From assembly GCA_947475165.1 (NCBI GenBank), contig CANJLD010000018.1:1-64000 (forward strand): a stretch of DNA of 64,000 bases, written 5' to 3'. The DNA is from Bacteroidota bacterium. Its GTDB lineage: Bacteria > Bacteroidota > Bacteroidia > Chitinophagales > LD1. Of this stretch, positions 34,168 to 43,706 are shown piece by piece; positions within the stretch are counted from its first letter, which is position 1, and each line of letters begins with the position of its first letter. The position numbers were made by a program, and so were the translations under genes. Below the pieces are notes generated by a model that was not told the DNA's origin, made no database searches, and saw only the letters and a list, made by a program, of their open reading frames with translations.

Positions 34168-34189
34168 AAGGGCGAAATAAATCGCCCTT
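34168..34189 (-). terminator. Hairpin between the two tRNA genes
   Basis: Stem AAGGGCGA / TCGCCCTT with a 6-base loop and, on the minus strand, TTATTTATTT after it. It may end or process the tRNA-Gly transcript before tRNA-Leu. Confidence 0.65.
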
Positions 34190-34198
34190 GTTTGTAAG

Positions 34199-34271
34199 AG
34201 CGGGAGACGAGGCTCGAACCCGCGACCTCCACCTTGGCAAGGTGGCGCTCTACCAACTGAGCTACTCCCGC
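34199..34271 (-). tRNA. tRNA-Gly (anticodon GCC)
   Basis: A 73-base cloverleaf. The acceptor is GCGGGAG/CTCCCGC, the D arm AGCTCAGTTGGTAGAGC, the anticodon stem CCACC/GGTGG with loop TTGCCAA (anticodon GCC, reading GGC/GGU), and the T arm CGCGGGTTCGAGCCTCG. CCA is not encoded. Confidence 0.95.
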
Positions 34272-34348
34272 ATTTAATAATGAACTTTTTCCCTTTTTGG
34301 GACTGCAAATATAGAAACCCAACTAAATTCTCAAAACCGTTTTCAAAA

Positions 34349-36952
34349 TTATTCTTTCTCCAGCATCTTTTTCAACTCGTGTAGCTTCATTATCGCCTCT
34401 ACAGGTGTCATCGCATTTACTTCAATATTCTCGATTTCTTCTGCCAGACGTTTCATTTTCGGGTCACTAACATCAAAGAAACTGAGCTGAAAATTTTGGG
34501 CGGGAAGTTTCTTCACTGTACTTTTTACACCATTATGCTGCTGACGCTGACTTTCTAATTCATGCAACATTTCATTGGCGCGGTCAATAATTTGTTTTGG
34601 CATTCCTGCCATTTTCGCTACATGAATTCCGAAACTGTGTTCCGTTCCTCCTTCTACCAATTTTCGAAGAAAGATTACTTTACTGCTTGTTTCTTTTATC
34701 GCGACATGAAAATTTTTAATCCGGTTATATTTCTCTGCTAACTCATTTAACTCATGGTAGTGAGTAGCAAATAATGTTCGAGGCTTTGCAGATGGATTGT
34801 TATGCAAATACTCCGCTAAACTCCATGCAATAGAAATTCCATCGTAAGTAGAAGTTCCTCTTCCTATTTCATCGAGCAGAATTAAACTACGCGATGAAAG
34901 ATTGTTCATGATAGAGGCTGTTTCATTCATTTCTACCATGAAAGTTGATTCACCGGCACTCAGATTATCGCTGGCACCCACGCGGGTAAAAATTTTATCT
35001 ACTAATCCAATTTTAGCCGTAGCAGCGGGAACATAACTTCCTATCTGCGCCATTAAAACTATTAAGGCTGTTTGACGAAGTAGCGCGCTTTTTCCACTCA
35101 TGTTCGGACCGGTGATGATGAGAATTTGTTGTGATTCGTTGTCAAGATAAACATCGTTAGCGATATACTTCTCACTCGCATCCATTTGCATTTCAATTAC
35201 AGGATGCCGCCCTTCTTTTATCTCTATCGCGTGCGAATCGTTTAGATCTGGTTTTACATAATTGTTTTTAGAAGCTACTTCTGCTAAAGAAAGCAGGCAA
35301 TCAACTCTTGCAATCAACGCGGCATTTTGCTGAATGGTTTGCACATAATCTTTTGAGAACTGAATTAGCTCTGCAAAAATTTTCTCTTCCAGCGTTTGAA
35401 TCTTTTCTTCGGCACCAAGTACTTTGTGCTCGTATTCTTTCAACTCTTCGGTAATGTAACGTTCCGCACCGGTAAGCGTTTGTTTGCGAATCCAATCAGA
35501 AGGCACTTTGCTTTTGTGCGAATTGGTTACCTCTAAAAAATAGCCGAATACCGAATTGAATCCAACTTTAAGTGAATTGATTCCGGTTCTTACAATTTCT
35601 TTTTGCTGAATTCCTGCAATGTATTCTTTGCCAGAATTTTTTACAGCGCGCAAATCATCCAGTTCGGTATTTACCTCATTACGAATAAAATTTCCCTTCG
35701 AAATCATTGGACCTGCTTCCTCCCAAACTTCTTTCTCTATTTTATCTGCCAGCGTTTGCGATGGGATTAATTGCTCACTAATAGTTTGTAATGAAGTATT
35801 CTTTGATGCCGATAGAATAAGTTTTAGGTGCGGAATAGAATTCAATGCGCGTTTTAACTGAACCATTTCTCTTGGATTCGCTCTTTCCAACGATACTTTA
35901 GAAATCAACCGTTCCAAATCTCCAATGGTGCGAATCAGTTTTTTAAGTTCTTCTGATTCTACCGGATGATTGACAAAATACTCGACTGCATTTAACCGCT
36001 CGTTAATTTTCTGAATATCAAGCAGAGGCATTACTGTCCAGCGCTTAAGCATACGCGCACCCATTGGTGAAGTAGTATTATCCAGCACATCTAATAGTGT
36101 TTTTCCTCCCTGATGCGGAGAATAAATCAATTCCAGATTGCGGATAGTGAACCGGTCAAGCCAAACATTTTTTTCATCAGTCAGCTTTGTTAGTTTGCTG
36201 ATGTGTGCCAAGTTGTTGTGTTCTGTATCGCGCAGATATTGAATAGCAGCACCCGCTGCAATTACACTAAATCTTTCTTCTTCTATTCCAAAACCTTTGA
36301 GTGAATTGGTTTCGAAAAGTTTCAGAAGAATATCCTGCGCATTATCGTAACTGTAAATCCAGTCATCAAGTTTGTAAGCGTATAGTTTACTTCCAAATAG
36401 CTGTAAAAATTCTTTCTGTTTAGATTTTGGATATAACACTTCGCTTGGCGAAAGCGTTTGAATCATCTTTTCTATGTAAGCGAAGTTTCCTTCACCGATA
36501 AAAAACTCACCGGTGGAAATATCTAAGAAGGCGATTCCGTAAAAATCTTTTTCGAAATAAATGGAAGCAAGGAAATTGTTACTGCGGGTGCTGAGAATAT
36601 TATCCTTAAGAGCAACTCCCGGTGTTACCATTTCAGTTACACCACGCTTTACAATTCCTTTAGCAAACTTCGGGTCTTCAATCTGGTCGCAAACCGCCAC
36701 ACGCAAACCGGCACGAACCAATTTAGGTAAGTAGGTGTCAAGCGAATGATAAGGGAAGCCCGCTAATTCAACGGAACTTGCTTTTCCATTGCTTCTTTTA
36801 GTGAGTGTAATTCCTAAAGTTGCAGAAGCGCGCTTTGCATCTTCTCCGAACGTTTCATAAAAATCGCCTACACGAAAAAGCAGAATAGCATCAGGATACT
36901 TCGCCTTGAAAGTATTGTATTGCTTCATGAGCGGAGTTTCCGTTTCGCTCAT
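34349..36952 (-). CDS. mutS: DNA mismatch repair protein MutS
   Basis: The protein binds mismatches and small loops and starts mismatch repair with MutL. About 867 residues from the Met at 36952 ([16 protein letters not shown]), the usual start of Bacteroidota MutS; the frame opens 33 bases earlier at 36985 with a non-conserved MAVHRSMIKSA. The mismatch wedge motif [10 protein letters not shown] lies near residue 40 and contains the Phe-x-Glu that stacks on the mismatch (FYE). Walker A GPNMSGKS lies near residue 614 and [15 protein letters not shown] is Walker B/signature. It stands alone, with tRNAs downstream. Confidence 0.96.
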   Translation of the reverse strand: MSETETPLMKQYNTFKAKYPDAILLFRVGDFYETFGEDAKRASATLGITLTKRSNGKASSVELAGFPYHSLDTYLPKLVRAGLRVAVCDQIEDPKFAKGIVKRGVTEMVTPGVALKDNILSTRSNNFLASIYFEKDFYGIAFLDISTGEFFIGEGNFAYIEKMIQTLSPSEVLYPKSKQKEFLQLFGSKLYAYKLDDWIYSYDNAQDILLKLFETNSLKGFGIEEERFSVIAAGAAIQYLRDTEHNNLAHISKLTKLTDEKNVWLDRFTIRNLELIYSPHQGGKTLLDVLDNTTSPMGARMLKRWTVMPLLDIQKINERLNAVEYFVNHPVESEELKKLIRTIGDLERLISKVSLERANPREMVQLKRALNSIPHLKLILSASKNTSLQTISEQLIPSQTLADKIEKEVWEEAGPMISKGNFIRNEVNTELDDLRAVKNSGKEYIAGIQQKEIVRTGINSLKVGFNSVFGYFLEVTNSHKSKVPSDWIRKQTLTGAERYITEELKEYEHKVLGAEEKIQTLEEKIFAELIQFSKDYVQTIQQNAALIARVDCLLSLAEVASKNNYVKPDLNDSHAIEIKEGRHPVIEMQMDASEKYIANDVYLDNESQQILIITGPNMSGKSALLRQTALIVLMAQIGSYVPAATAKIGLVDKIFTRVGASDNLSAGESTFMVEMNETASIMNNLSSRSLILLDEIGRGTSTYDGISIAWSLAEYLHNNPSAKPRTLFATHYHELNELAEKYNRIKNFHVAIKETSSKVIFLRKLVEGGTEHSFGIHVAKMAGMPKQIIDRANEMLHELESQRQQHNGVKSTVKKLPAQNFQLSFFDVSDPKMKRLAEEIENIEVNAMTPVEAIMKLHELKKMLEKE

Positions 36953-37099
36953 CGCGCTTTTAATCATGCTTCTGTGAACTGCCACTTATAATATGTTAAG
37001 GTGTGTGCTGAATACAGTGTGTGCTGTTTCAAAAACTATTGGCGTGAAAATAAGAACTGTGATTACTTTGCGAACTGAAATTTTTAAACAGAATTTAGA

Positions 37100-37630
37100 A
37101 TGAGAAAGTTATTGAATGAAGAATTGCTGCGCTTATCAAAAGAAGAGTTTAAAGAGCAGCAAAAGACTCCGGTGGTGATTGTTTTAGATAATGTCCGCAG
37201 TCATTTGAATGTTGGTTCAGTTTTCAGAACGGCTGATGCATTTTTGATTGAAGCAATTTATCTGTGTGGAATTACCGGTGTTCCTCCTCATCGCGATATT
37301 CATAAAACAGCTCTGGGCGCAACAGATACAGTTGTTTGGAAACACTTCTCTACAACAATCGATGCCATTAACGAGTTAAAGATGAGTGGTTTTAAAATTA
37401 TCTCCATTGAACAAGCGGAGAACGCAACGATGCTTGATGTGTTTGTTGCTGTAAAAGGAGAGAACTATGCAATTGTTTTCGGAAATGAAGTGGAAGGAGT
37501 GGAGCAGAATGTGGTTTCTGCTTCTGATATTGTTATTGAAATTCCTCAATATGGAATGAAGCACTCGCTGAATATTGCGGTGAGTGTGGGTGTGGTAGTT
37601 TGGGATTTGGTTTGTAAAATGAAACGGTAA
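37100..37630 (+). CDS. SpoU/TrmH-family RNA 2'-O-methyltransferase
   Basis: A 176-residue SPOUT enzyme that transfers a methyl group from SAM to a ribose 2'-OH of tRNA or rRNA. The family motifs are LDNVRSHLNVGSVFRTADAF (motif 1, residues 30-49), IVFGNEVEGV (motif 2) and MKHSLNIAVSVGVVVWDL (motif 3, the knot). It is short, without the N-terminal substrate domain of RlmB, closer to TrmH-like forms. The target base is not readable. It is divergent from mutS, with about 115 bases between. Confidence 0.88.
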   Translation: MRKLLNEELLRLSKEEFKEQQKTPVVIVLDNVRSHLNVGSVFRTADAFLIEAIYLCGITGVPPHRDIHKTALGATDTVVWKHFSTTIDAINELKMSGFKIISIEQAENATMLDVFVAVKGENYAIVFGNEVEGVEQNVVSASDIVIEIPQYGMKHSLNIAVSVGVVVWDLVCKMKR

Positions 37631-37667
37631 ATTCATACTTAAAATAGAACCCTAACGTTATAGCGAT

Positions 37668-38351
37668 ATGAAAAAAATAATCATACCTGTTCTTGCTCTT
37701 TTTATTTCTTCCTGTGCGAGTAATGAAATCGGTCATTCCAAAGATGTGAATCAGGATGAAATTCATCAGGGATATTCCATCAATTACGATGAGAGCAGAA
37801 ATGAAACCGAGGTGATTGCTTTCTTCCGCTTTGCTGGACCTAATGGCACTACTCTTATTCTTGATGAACCTTCGAAAATTGAATTGAATGGCGAAGTGAT
37901 GAACAATGTTCAAAGCGGTTTGGGTTCATACTACTCAAAGAGTTTGAAAGGCAAGTTACCGGATAATGAATATGTTTTTGCTTTCAGCGATATAACCGGT
38001 AAGAAGTTTGAGAATAAAATTGATTTCAGAAACATGCAGATTGAAGAACTGCCGAAAGAAATTAAGAAGAGCGATGGATTGACTATTCACTTTCCCAATA
38101 AACCAGAAGGGCGCAAAGAAGATTTAACGGTAGAAATTTCAGATGACTCAACAACTGTTTCTGAAGTATGGAAGAAGGTAGTTTTTGAACGAGTGAAGTT
38201 TCCGAAAGAGAAGTTAGACCAACTTCACGGGAAAGTTAAAGTCAATATTCACCGCAATGGTTTGCTTGAATTGAGGCAACATGCTCATGCCGGTGGATTT
38301 TTCAGTTCAGAATACACGTTGGCTCCGCGAGAGATAACGCTAATAGAATAA
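37668..38351 (+). CDS. Hypothetical lipoprotein
   Basis: A 227-residue protein with a lipoprotein signal (IIIPVLALFISSCAS, Cys16). The mature part has an Ig-like or fibronectin-like beta layout (TEVIAFFRFAGPNGTTLILDEPSKIELNGE) and a final RQHAHAGGFFSSEYTLAPREITLIE. It is probably anchored to the inner leaflet of the outer membrane or to the surface. No function is known. It follows the methyltransferase gene by 37 bases. Confidence 0.6.
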   Translation: MKKIIIPVLALFISSCASNEIGHSKDVNQDEIHQGYSINYDESRNETEVIAFFRFAGPNGTTLILDEPSKIELNGEVMNNVQSGLGSYYSKSLKGKLPDNEYVFAFSDITGKKFENKIDFRNMQIEELPKEIKKSDGLTIHFPNKPEGRKEDLTVEISDDSTTVSEVWKKVVFERVKFPKEKLDQLHGKVKVNIHRNGLLELRQHAHAGGFFSSEYTLAPREITLIE

Positions 38352-38355
38352 ATTT

Positions 38356-38943
38356 TTATTTGGTAAATCTTCTGCCGAAAATATGTTGCCCGTCAGTAAC
38401 TGTTAGCATGTAGTTGCCCGGTGGAAACTCTGCGTTAGCTATCCATTTATCTTTTTGGTCGGCTTGCATGTCACCGGTGTAAATTGAAAGTCCTCCCTTA
38501 CCGGTTATAGAAATACTGTAAATGCTGTGTGGTATAGCATCGGGGGTTACCAGATGAAATGAATTGCCGATGAAATTGATGTAGACATTTGAGCTATCGT
38601 TCTCCACCTGTTTCATTTTATCGCGCGTTAGGGCTATGAAATAACCGGACATACCATAAGTTCTGTAAGGCGGGCATTGGTATTTGTATGTGCCCGCAAC
38701 AGTCACCACATATTTAAACGAATCACTTTCGGTGGCTGAAAAGCTTTGTGCTTCTTCGGGTATAGTTCCTGCGAACAATGGGAATCTGGTAAAGTCCCCT
38801 CTCCATAAAATGGTATCACCTACAAAAACGCTTAAGCTGTTTGGTTCGTAGTTAGGGTAGCTGAAATTGATTAGGTGAACGGTTGCCTTTAAAACAGAAG
38901 CAGCGAACAAAAACAAAATAAAGAGGGTAAAACCTTTTTTCAT
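38356..38943 (-). CDS. Secreted cupredoxin-like protein with a C-terminal sorting-like tail
   Basis: A 195-residue protein with a signal peptide (residues 1-20). Residues 21-110 have the plastocyanin-like layout (PNSLSVFVGDTILWRG, then GTYKYQCPPYRTYGMSGYF). The Cu-binding Cys and Met are in place but the His three residues after Cys is Tyr, so copper binding is doubtful. The C-terminal 60 residues end PPGNYMLTVTDGQHIFGRRFTK, resembling the type IX secretion sorting domain of Bacteroidota. It is probably exported to the surface. Convergent with the lipoprotein gene (4-base gap). Confidence 0.6.
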   Translation of the reverse strand: MKKGFTLFILFLFAASVLKATVHLINFSYPNYEPNSLSVFVGDTILWRGDFTRFPLFAGTIPEEAQSFSATESDSFKYVVTVAGTYKYQCPPYRTYGMSGYFIALTRDKMKQVENDSSNVYINFIGNSFHLVTPDAIPHSIYSISITGKGGLSIYTGDMQADQKDKWIANAEFPPGNYMLTVTDGQHIFGRRFTK

Positions 38944-38979
38944 TTGGGTAAATGGGAAACGAAAAATAGTTTTTTCTTT

Positions 38980-39807
38980 TTACTGATGGTTATAGGTGGC
39001 AACTATTTTCACTACTTCTTTCGCCTCTTTCACATCATGCACGCGTAGAATCTGCGCTCCATTCATTAATGCGATGGTATTGGCAACGGTTGTTCCATTT
39101 AATGCTTGTTCGGCATTTGTGCCAAGGGTTTTGTAAATCATTCCCTTTCGTGAAACACCGGTAAGTATGGGAGAGTTGAGGTTGGAAAAGTATTTCAGGT
39201 TACGCAACAAAGTGTAATTGTGCTCAAGTGTTTTTCCAAAGCCAAAGCCAACATCTAAAATCAAATCGCTGATGCCTGCTTTGCGGCAAGCGGCAATTCT
39301 TTCAGCAAAAAAATCCATTACTTCTGTAGTCACGTTTTGGTATTGCGGGTTTTGCTGCATGTTGTTTGGTAAGCCTTGCATGTGCATGATTACAAACGGA
39401 ACTTTATGTTTTGCAACAGTTGGAATTATCGCTTCATCAAATCTTCCTGCCGAAATATCGTTGATGATGTGTGCGCCAGCTTTCAAACTTTCATCTGCCA
39501 CTTTTGCGCGAATAGTATCAACCGAAATAATAGCAGCTGGAAATTTTTTTACGATGTTTTTAATGTGCTGTAATACTCTGCTCAATTCCTCATCTTCCGG
39601 AATTATTTCTGCACCCGGGCGGGAACTCATTCCTCCAATGTCCAGCATATCAGCTCCTTCATTCAACATCTTTTCCGCCTGTGCCAATACTTTTTCTTCA
39701 CTCGTCAGTTTGCCGCCATCATAAAATGAATCGGGAGTAATGTTCAATATGCCCATTACTTTGGGAACTGATAAATCCAATAGTTTTCCTCGGCAGTTGA
39801 TGGTCAT
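38980..39807 (-). CDS. folP: Dihydropteroate synthase
   Basis: The enzyme condenses 6-hydroxymethyl-dihydropterin diphosphate with p-aminobenzoate in folate synthesis. VMGILNITPDSFYDGG near the N-terminus, DIGGMSSRPGA, and VSVDTIRAKVA/HIINDISAG are the three substrate loops, and DVGFGFGKT is the pterin-diphosphate site. I prefer the Met at 39807 (MTINCRGKLL), giving 275 residues, because residues before it are not conserved. The frame could open at 39846. It is divergent from the DUF1599 gene. Confidence 0.93.
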   Translation of the reverse strand: MTINCRGKLLDLSVPKVMGILNITPDSFYDGGKLTSEEKVLAQAEKMLNEGADMLDIGGMSSRPGAEIIPEDEELSRVLQHIKNIVKKFPAAIISVDTIRAKVADESLKAGAHIINDISAGRFDEAIIPTVAKHKVPFVIMHMQGLPNNMQQNPQYQNVTTEVMDFFAERIAACRKAGISDLILDVGFGFGKTLEHNYTLLRNLKYFSNLNSPILTGVSRKGMIYKTLGTNAEQALNGTTVANTIALMNGAQILRVHDVKEAKEVVKIVATYNHQ

Positions 39808-39866
39808 GTTGGTAAAGAATCTTAATTGAACTTCCGAAATTATCATTTCCGTTTATTTTTGAACCG

Positions 39867-40409
39867 ATGGCGAACAATACTTCTACACAGTTTGATGAGC
39901 AGATTAAAAAGTGCCGCGAAATTTTTCAGAAGAAAACACATGACTACGGAACCTCGTGGCGTGTGCTCCGTCCTAAATCGCTTACCGACCAGCTCTTTAT
40001 TAAAGCACAGCGCATTCAAACCATTGAGGAAGCAAAAGCGAAAATGGTAGATGAAGATGAGCGTTCGGAGTTTATTGGCTTAATCAATTATGCGGTTATC
40101 GGTTTAATTCAAATGGAGTTAAAAGATGATAAGCGGATAGAACTAAAGGAAGAAGAAGCGTTGAATTATTTTGATAAACATGTGGCTGAGATTAAATCGC
40201 TGATGCTTGCTAAGAACCATGATTATGGTGAAGCATGGCGCGATATGCGGGTAAGTTCTTTTACCGATTTGATATTGATGAAGCTGTTGCGCATTAAGCA
40301 GATTGAAGATAACGAAGGCAAGACTTTGATAAGCGAAGGAATTGATGCCGGCTATCACGATATTGTGAACTACTCCATTTTTGCATTGATAAAACTGAAC
40401 GAAAAATAA
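39867..40409 (+). CDS. DUF1599 protein (nucleotide-modification-associated fold)
   Basis: A 180-residue protein with the duplicated DUF1599 unit: KKTHDYGTSWRVLRPKSLTDQL (residues 22-43) and LAKNHDYGEAWRDMRVSSFTDL (about 115-136). The paired HDYG-x-x-W motifs are typical. The function is not known. Six bases separate it from the next gene, the DoxX-type protein, and in Bacteroidota these are usual neighbours of folP. A TATTTTTG box (39854-39861), similar to the Bacteroidota -7 element, lies just before the start. Confidence 0.85.
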   Translation: MANNTSTQFDEQIKKCREIFQKKTHDYGTSWRVLRPKSLTDQLFIKAQRIQTIEEAKAKMVDEDERSEFIGLINYAVIGLIQMELKDDKRIELKEEEALNYFDKHVAEIKSLMLAKNHDYGEAWRDMRVSSFTDLILMKLLRIKQIEDNEGKTLISEGIDAGYHDIVNYSIFALIKLNEK

Positions 40410-40415
40410 ACGATT

Positions 40416-41885
40416 ATGACTGTCTATACCATTTTTGCAATTGTTGCAGCTGCAGCGTTTGGCTTAGCCCTTATCCGGTTCTTTGTAAGTAAGCCGCCTA
40501 ATATTCTCATTACCTTTCTACAGGATTTTATCGGATGCTTTTTCATTTTCTCGGGATTTGTAAAGGCAGTTGACCCGCTTGGCACCGGTTACAAGATGCA
40601 CGAATACTTTGAAGCATTTGCAGGTGAGGGTTTGCGTCCGGTGTGGGAATATCTGGCTACCTGGTCGACCTTTATGGCGGTGGTGATGATTGCTCTAGAG
40701 TTGTTTGTGGGCATTGTTTTACTAATAGGTTGGAAACCGAGATTCACCGTTGGTATCATTTGGCTTTTGACTTTGTTCTTTACTTTCCTTACCGGTTATA
40801 CTTTTCTTTCAGGTTATGGTATTACTAAGCCGTTTATGCTGGCATCAGGTGCGGTGATGTTGCTGTTTGCCTTGGTTGCTTTTCCAAAGAAACAATCAAC
40901 CCGTATAAATCTCACGTTCTTTTCTGTTGGGGTAATAGCAGCTGTTTTCTTGTTTGCCAAATTTGCTACTAACACTTCGTTTCTTATCGGTTCGCATAAG
41001 ATTGTTCTCAACCTTCAATGCATCAATTCTGCTTTTGAAGAATCGAAAATGAAAGTAACGGACTGCGGTTGCTTTGGAGATTTCATTAAACTCAAACCGT
41101 GGGAAACGTTTTACAAGGATGTGATTCTTGATTTGATGATTCTGATACTGGTTCTGAATGTAAAGTTTGTTCGCCCTGTGTTTGGCAATACAGTAAGACA
41201 GTTTCTTGCCTTTACTACCGGTGCCGCTGCACTTGTTTTCTGTTTGTATAATGTGTATGGCAACGAACCGGTGATTGATTTTCGTCCGTATAAGGTTGGC
41301 AACGACATTAACGATTTGCGTAAGGAAAAGAAACCCGCTAAAGTTGAAATGGTGTTTGTTTATCAAAGCAACAAAACGCATTTGCCAAAAGAGTTTAGTT
41401 ACGATGATGTAATGAAAGGCAAAATGGATTATGCCGAATACGATAGTATGATTGAGCGGAAGGACAAGGTGCTCGACCCGGGCATTCCTGCCAAGATTAC
41501 CAACCTGCGTATTGAGAACGATGAAGGCGGTGACATTACCGATACACTTTTACACGACCCTAATTATTCGTTGATGGTGGTTAGTTACAACCTGAACAAA
41601 ACGCACGAAGCCGCTTTTAAAGAGTTGAACGCGATTGCTTCTGCTGCTGAAAAAGCAGGCGTTAAGTTTTATGCGGTTACTTTAAATGACGGACATGTAG
41701 ATGAGTTCCGCCACCGGAATCAAACAGCATACCCGTTTTACAGTGCCGACGAAACTCCTTTGAAAACTATCATCCGCTCTAATCCGGGATTGGTGTTGAT
41801 GAAGAATGGGGTGGTGGTGAACAAATGGCATTACCGTCATTTGCCAACGGTGGAGGGGTTGAATAAGTATTATTTTAAAAAATAA
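40416..41885 (+). CDS. DoxX-type membrane protein with C-terminal thioredoxin-like part (BT_3928 family)
   Basis: A 489-residue protein. The N-terminal 270 residues contain about eight hydrophobic helices; FSGFVKAVDPLGTGYKMHEYF (about residues 47-67) is the DoxX signature, and two Cys pairs (CINSAFEESKMKVTDCGCFGDF) resemble MauE/vitamin-K-reductase-like proteins. The C-terminal 220 residues are soluble and resemble a thioredoxin-like or redoxin fold. Function is unproven; a redox role in the envelope is likely. It shares the transcript with DUF1599. Confidence 0.75.
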   Translation: MTVYTIFAIVAAAAFGLALIRFFVSKPPNILITFLQDFIGCFFIFSGFVKAVDPLGTGYKMHEYFEAFAGEGLRPVWEYLATWSTFMAVVMIALELFVGIVLLIGWKPRFTVGIIWLLTLFFTFLTGYTFLSGYGITKPFMLASGAVMLLFALVAFPKKQSTRINLTFFSVGVIAAVFLFAKFATNTSFLIGSHKIVLNLQCINSAFEESKMKVTDCGCFGDFIKLKPWETFYKDVILDLMILILVLNVKFVRPVFGNTVRQFLAFTTGAAALVFCLYNVYGNEPVIDFRPYKVGNDINDLRKEKKPAKVEMVFVYQSNKTHLPKEFSYDDVMKGKMDYAEYDSMIERKDKVLDPGIPAKITNLRIENDEGGDITDTLLHDPNYSLMVVSYNLNKTHEAAFKELNAIASAAEKAGVKFYAVTLNDGHVDEFRHRNQTAYPFYSADETPLKTIIRSNPGLVLMKNGVVVNKWHYRHLPTVEGLNKYYFKK

Positions 41886-41890
41886 AAGCG

Positions 41891-41971
41891 CGTCATTGCG
41901 AGGGAGGCTTTGCGACCGAAGCAATCTCCCAGCGTAAAGAGGAGATTGCTTCGCAAAGCCTCGCAATGACG
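41891..41971. repeat. Imperfect palindrome, REP-like element
   Basis: An inverted repeat: CGTCATTGCGAGG...GGCTTTGCGA...GAAGCAATCTCC on the left, and its complement GGAGATTGCTTCGCAAAGCC...TCGCAATGACG on the right. The left arm has short insertions. Such GTCATTGCGAGG palindromes are known as scattered repeats in many bacteria. It lies between two plus-strand genes and may act as a terminator. Confidence 0.75.
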
Positions 41972-41979
41972 AATACAAG

Positions 41980-43059
41980 ATGCAGCTACTCAAATTCATA
42001 GTTAAGCGTTTGCTCAACGGCTCACTGGTAATGGTGGGAGTGGTGTTTGTTATCTTCCTGTTGTTTAATGTGTTGCCGGTTAACTCGGCACGGATGACGC
42101 TTGGGCAGCGCGCAGATGTTTCTTCGGTTAAAGCAATTGAAAAAGAATTCCGTTTAAACCTGCCGTGGTATCACCGGTTGGTGCTTTACTTTAATGATAT
42201 TTCTCCGCTCTCTTTAAATACATTGAATGATGAAGATGCGCCTTCGTATCTGAACCCTGATGAAGTAAAATATACCAAACTGTTTTCGTTGGACTCTGTT
42301 TCTCTCGTAGTTAAAGCACCTTATCTCGGCAAGTCTTTTCAAACAAGAAGGAAAGTAAGTGAAGTGCTTGGAGAAAAGATTTATCCCACTTTCGTACTTG
42401 CTATTACTGCCATGACTATGGCTTCCTTCTTCGGTATCATCTTCGGTGTGTTTGCGGCTATTAAACAATATTCGTTTTGGGATAATGCTATTCTGGTGAT
42501 GAGTACCTTCGGTATTTCGCAACCGGCTTATTTCAGCGGAATTATTCTGGCAATGGTGTTTGGTTATTACCTGAGCGACTGGACGCACCTGAACGTGCGC
42601 GGTTCGCTTACCGATATGGATTACATGGGCGAAACCATAACCATTTGGAAAAACCTTTGGCTGCCTATGATTGCTCTTGGTGTTCGTCCTATTGCCATCA
42701 TTACACAACTTACCCGCAGCAGTATGCTTGATGTAATGAGTCAGGATTATATACGCACGGCTAAAGCTAAGGGCTTGAGTTATTATCAGGTGGTGTTTAA
42801 GCACGCGCTGCGCAATGCTATGAACCCGGTGGTTACTTCTATTTCAGGATGGCTGGCTGCTTTACTTACCGGCGCCTTCTTTATTGAGAAAGTTTTTGAT
42901 TACAAAGGTCTCGGTCTGCAAACTATTGAGTCTTTGCTTTCGTTCGACTTTCCTATTGTAATGGGCAGTGTGTTGTTTGTGGCATTTGTTTTTGTGGTGA
43001 TGAATATTTTTACGGATATTCTTTATTCGATACTTGACCCGAGAGTTACGGTGAAGTAA
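41980..43059 (+). CDS. DppB-type ABC transporter permease
   Basis: A 359-residue inner membrane permease. It has one N-terminal helix (LLNGSLVMVGVVFVIFLLFNVLP), a periplasmic loop and five further helices. The EAA loop is visible as DYIRTAKAKGLSYYQVVFKHALRNAMNPV. It should form half of the translocation channel of an oligopeptide or dipeptide importer/exporter. No DppC, ATPase or binding-protein gene stands beside it in this window, so the partners lie elsewhere. Confidence 0.85.
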   Translation: MQLLKFIVKRLLNGSLVMVGVVFVIFLLFNVLPVNSARMTLGQRADVSSVKAIEKEFRLNLPWYHRLVLYFNDISPLSLNTLNDEDAPSYLNPDEVKYTKLFSLDSVSLVVKAPYLGKSFQTRRKVSEVLGEKIYPTFVLAITAMTMASFFGIIFGVFAAIKQYSFWDNAILVMSTFGISQPAYFSGIILAMVFGYYLSDWTHLNVRGSLTDMDYMGETITIWKNLWLPMIALGVRPIAIITQLTRSSMLDVMSQDYIRTAKAKGLSYYQVVFKHALRNAMNPVVTSISGWLAALLTGAFFIEKVFDYKGLGLQTIESLLSFDFPIVMGSVLFVAFVFVVMNIFTDILYSILDPRVTVK

Positions 43060-43060
43060 A

Positions 43061-43128
43061 CCCCCAACCCCCTGAAGGGGGCTTAACAGCCAAATGAAAA
43101 ATAACCCCCAACCCCCTGAAGGGGGCTT
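43061..43128 (+). repeat. Two direct copies of a C/G-rich palindrome
   Basis: A 24-base unit beginning CCCCCAACCCCCTGAAGG occurs at 43061-43084 and 43105-43128. Each can fold on itself (CCCCC...GGGGG). A third related palindrome (TTCCCCTTTAGGGGCTAGGG) lies at 43166-43186. Copies two and three fall inside the aroK reading frame. Confidence 0.8.
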
Positions 43129-43699
43129 GAAAGACAAAAAGAACAAACCGGAACGGGCTGTTAGTTCCCCTTTAGGGGCTAGGGGGTGCATTTTCCTTGT
43201 AGGTTTTATGGGCTCAGGCAAAACTACTTTCGGTAAAAAGCTGGCGGCTAAGCTTGCTTTGCCGTTTGTCGATTTAGATAGCGAGGTAATTAATCATTAT
43301 CAAGCGCAGGAGGAACATGTGCAGAGCATTAAAGAAATAATAGGGCAGAACGGGCTTCCGTTTTTTCGGGCTATTGAAAGCGAAACCTTGCGATTGATTG
43401 ACGTAAACAACAAAGTAATTTCTACCGGTGGGGGTACGCCCTGCCACTTTGATAATATGGAATGGATGAAGAGGAGGGGAATGGTTGTTTTCTTAAATGT
43501 AGATGAAGGTGTTTTGTTCAGCCGGTTAAAGAATACCGATTTAGAAGAACGCCCGCTGCTGAAAGATTTGGATGAAGAAGGGCTGAAGAATTTCATTCAT
43601 GAAAAACTAAAGGAACGGTTGCCCATTTACACGGAGGCAAACATCACGTTTAACCCGGTTACGCAGAAGGTAGAGGATTTGGTAGAGTTGCTGAAGTAA
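43094..43699 (+). CDS. aroK: Shikimate kinase
   Basis: A 201-residue kinase that phosphorylates shikimate at the 3-OH in aromatic amino acid synthesis. Walker A is GFMGSGKT (37-44), DLDSEV is the Mg2+/shikimate site, STGGGTP the substrate loop, and LEERPLLKD the lid. Typical family length is about 170, and the first 30 residues are encoded by the C/G-rich palindromes and unlike any AroK. No ATG lies nearer to the conserved core; the in-frame TTG at 43127 would shorten the extension by 11 residues. The real start is therefore uncertain. It is 34 bases after the permease gene. Confidence 0.9.
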   Translation: MKNNPQPPEGGLKDKKNKPERAVSSPLGARGCIFLVGFMGSGKTTFGKKLAAKLALPFVDLDSEVINHYQAQEEHVQSIKEIIGQNGLPFFRAIESETLRLIDVNNKVISTGGGTPCHFDNMEWMKRRGMVVFLNVDEGVLFSRLKNTDLEERPLLKDLDEEGLKNFIHEKLKERLPIYTEANITFNPVTQKVEDLVELLK

Positions 43700-43706
43700 A
43701 AGTGTT

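Noticed and set aside
34114..34322. Two minus-strand frames over the tRNA genes
   Set aside because: They run through two well-formed tRNAs and are not coding.
42214..42804. Minus-strand frame of 196 residues
   Set aside because: Antisense to the DppB-type permease, which has clear family motifs.
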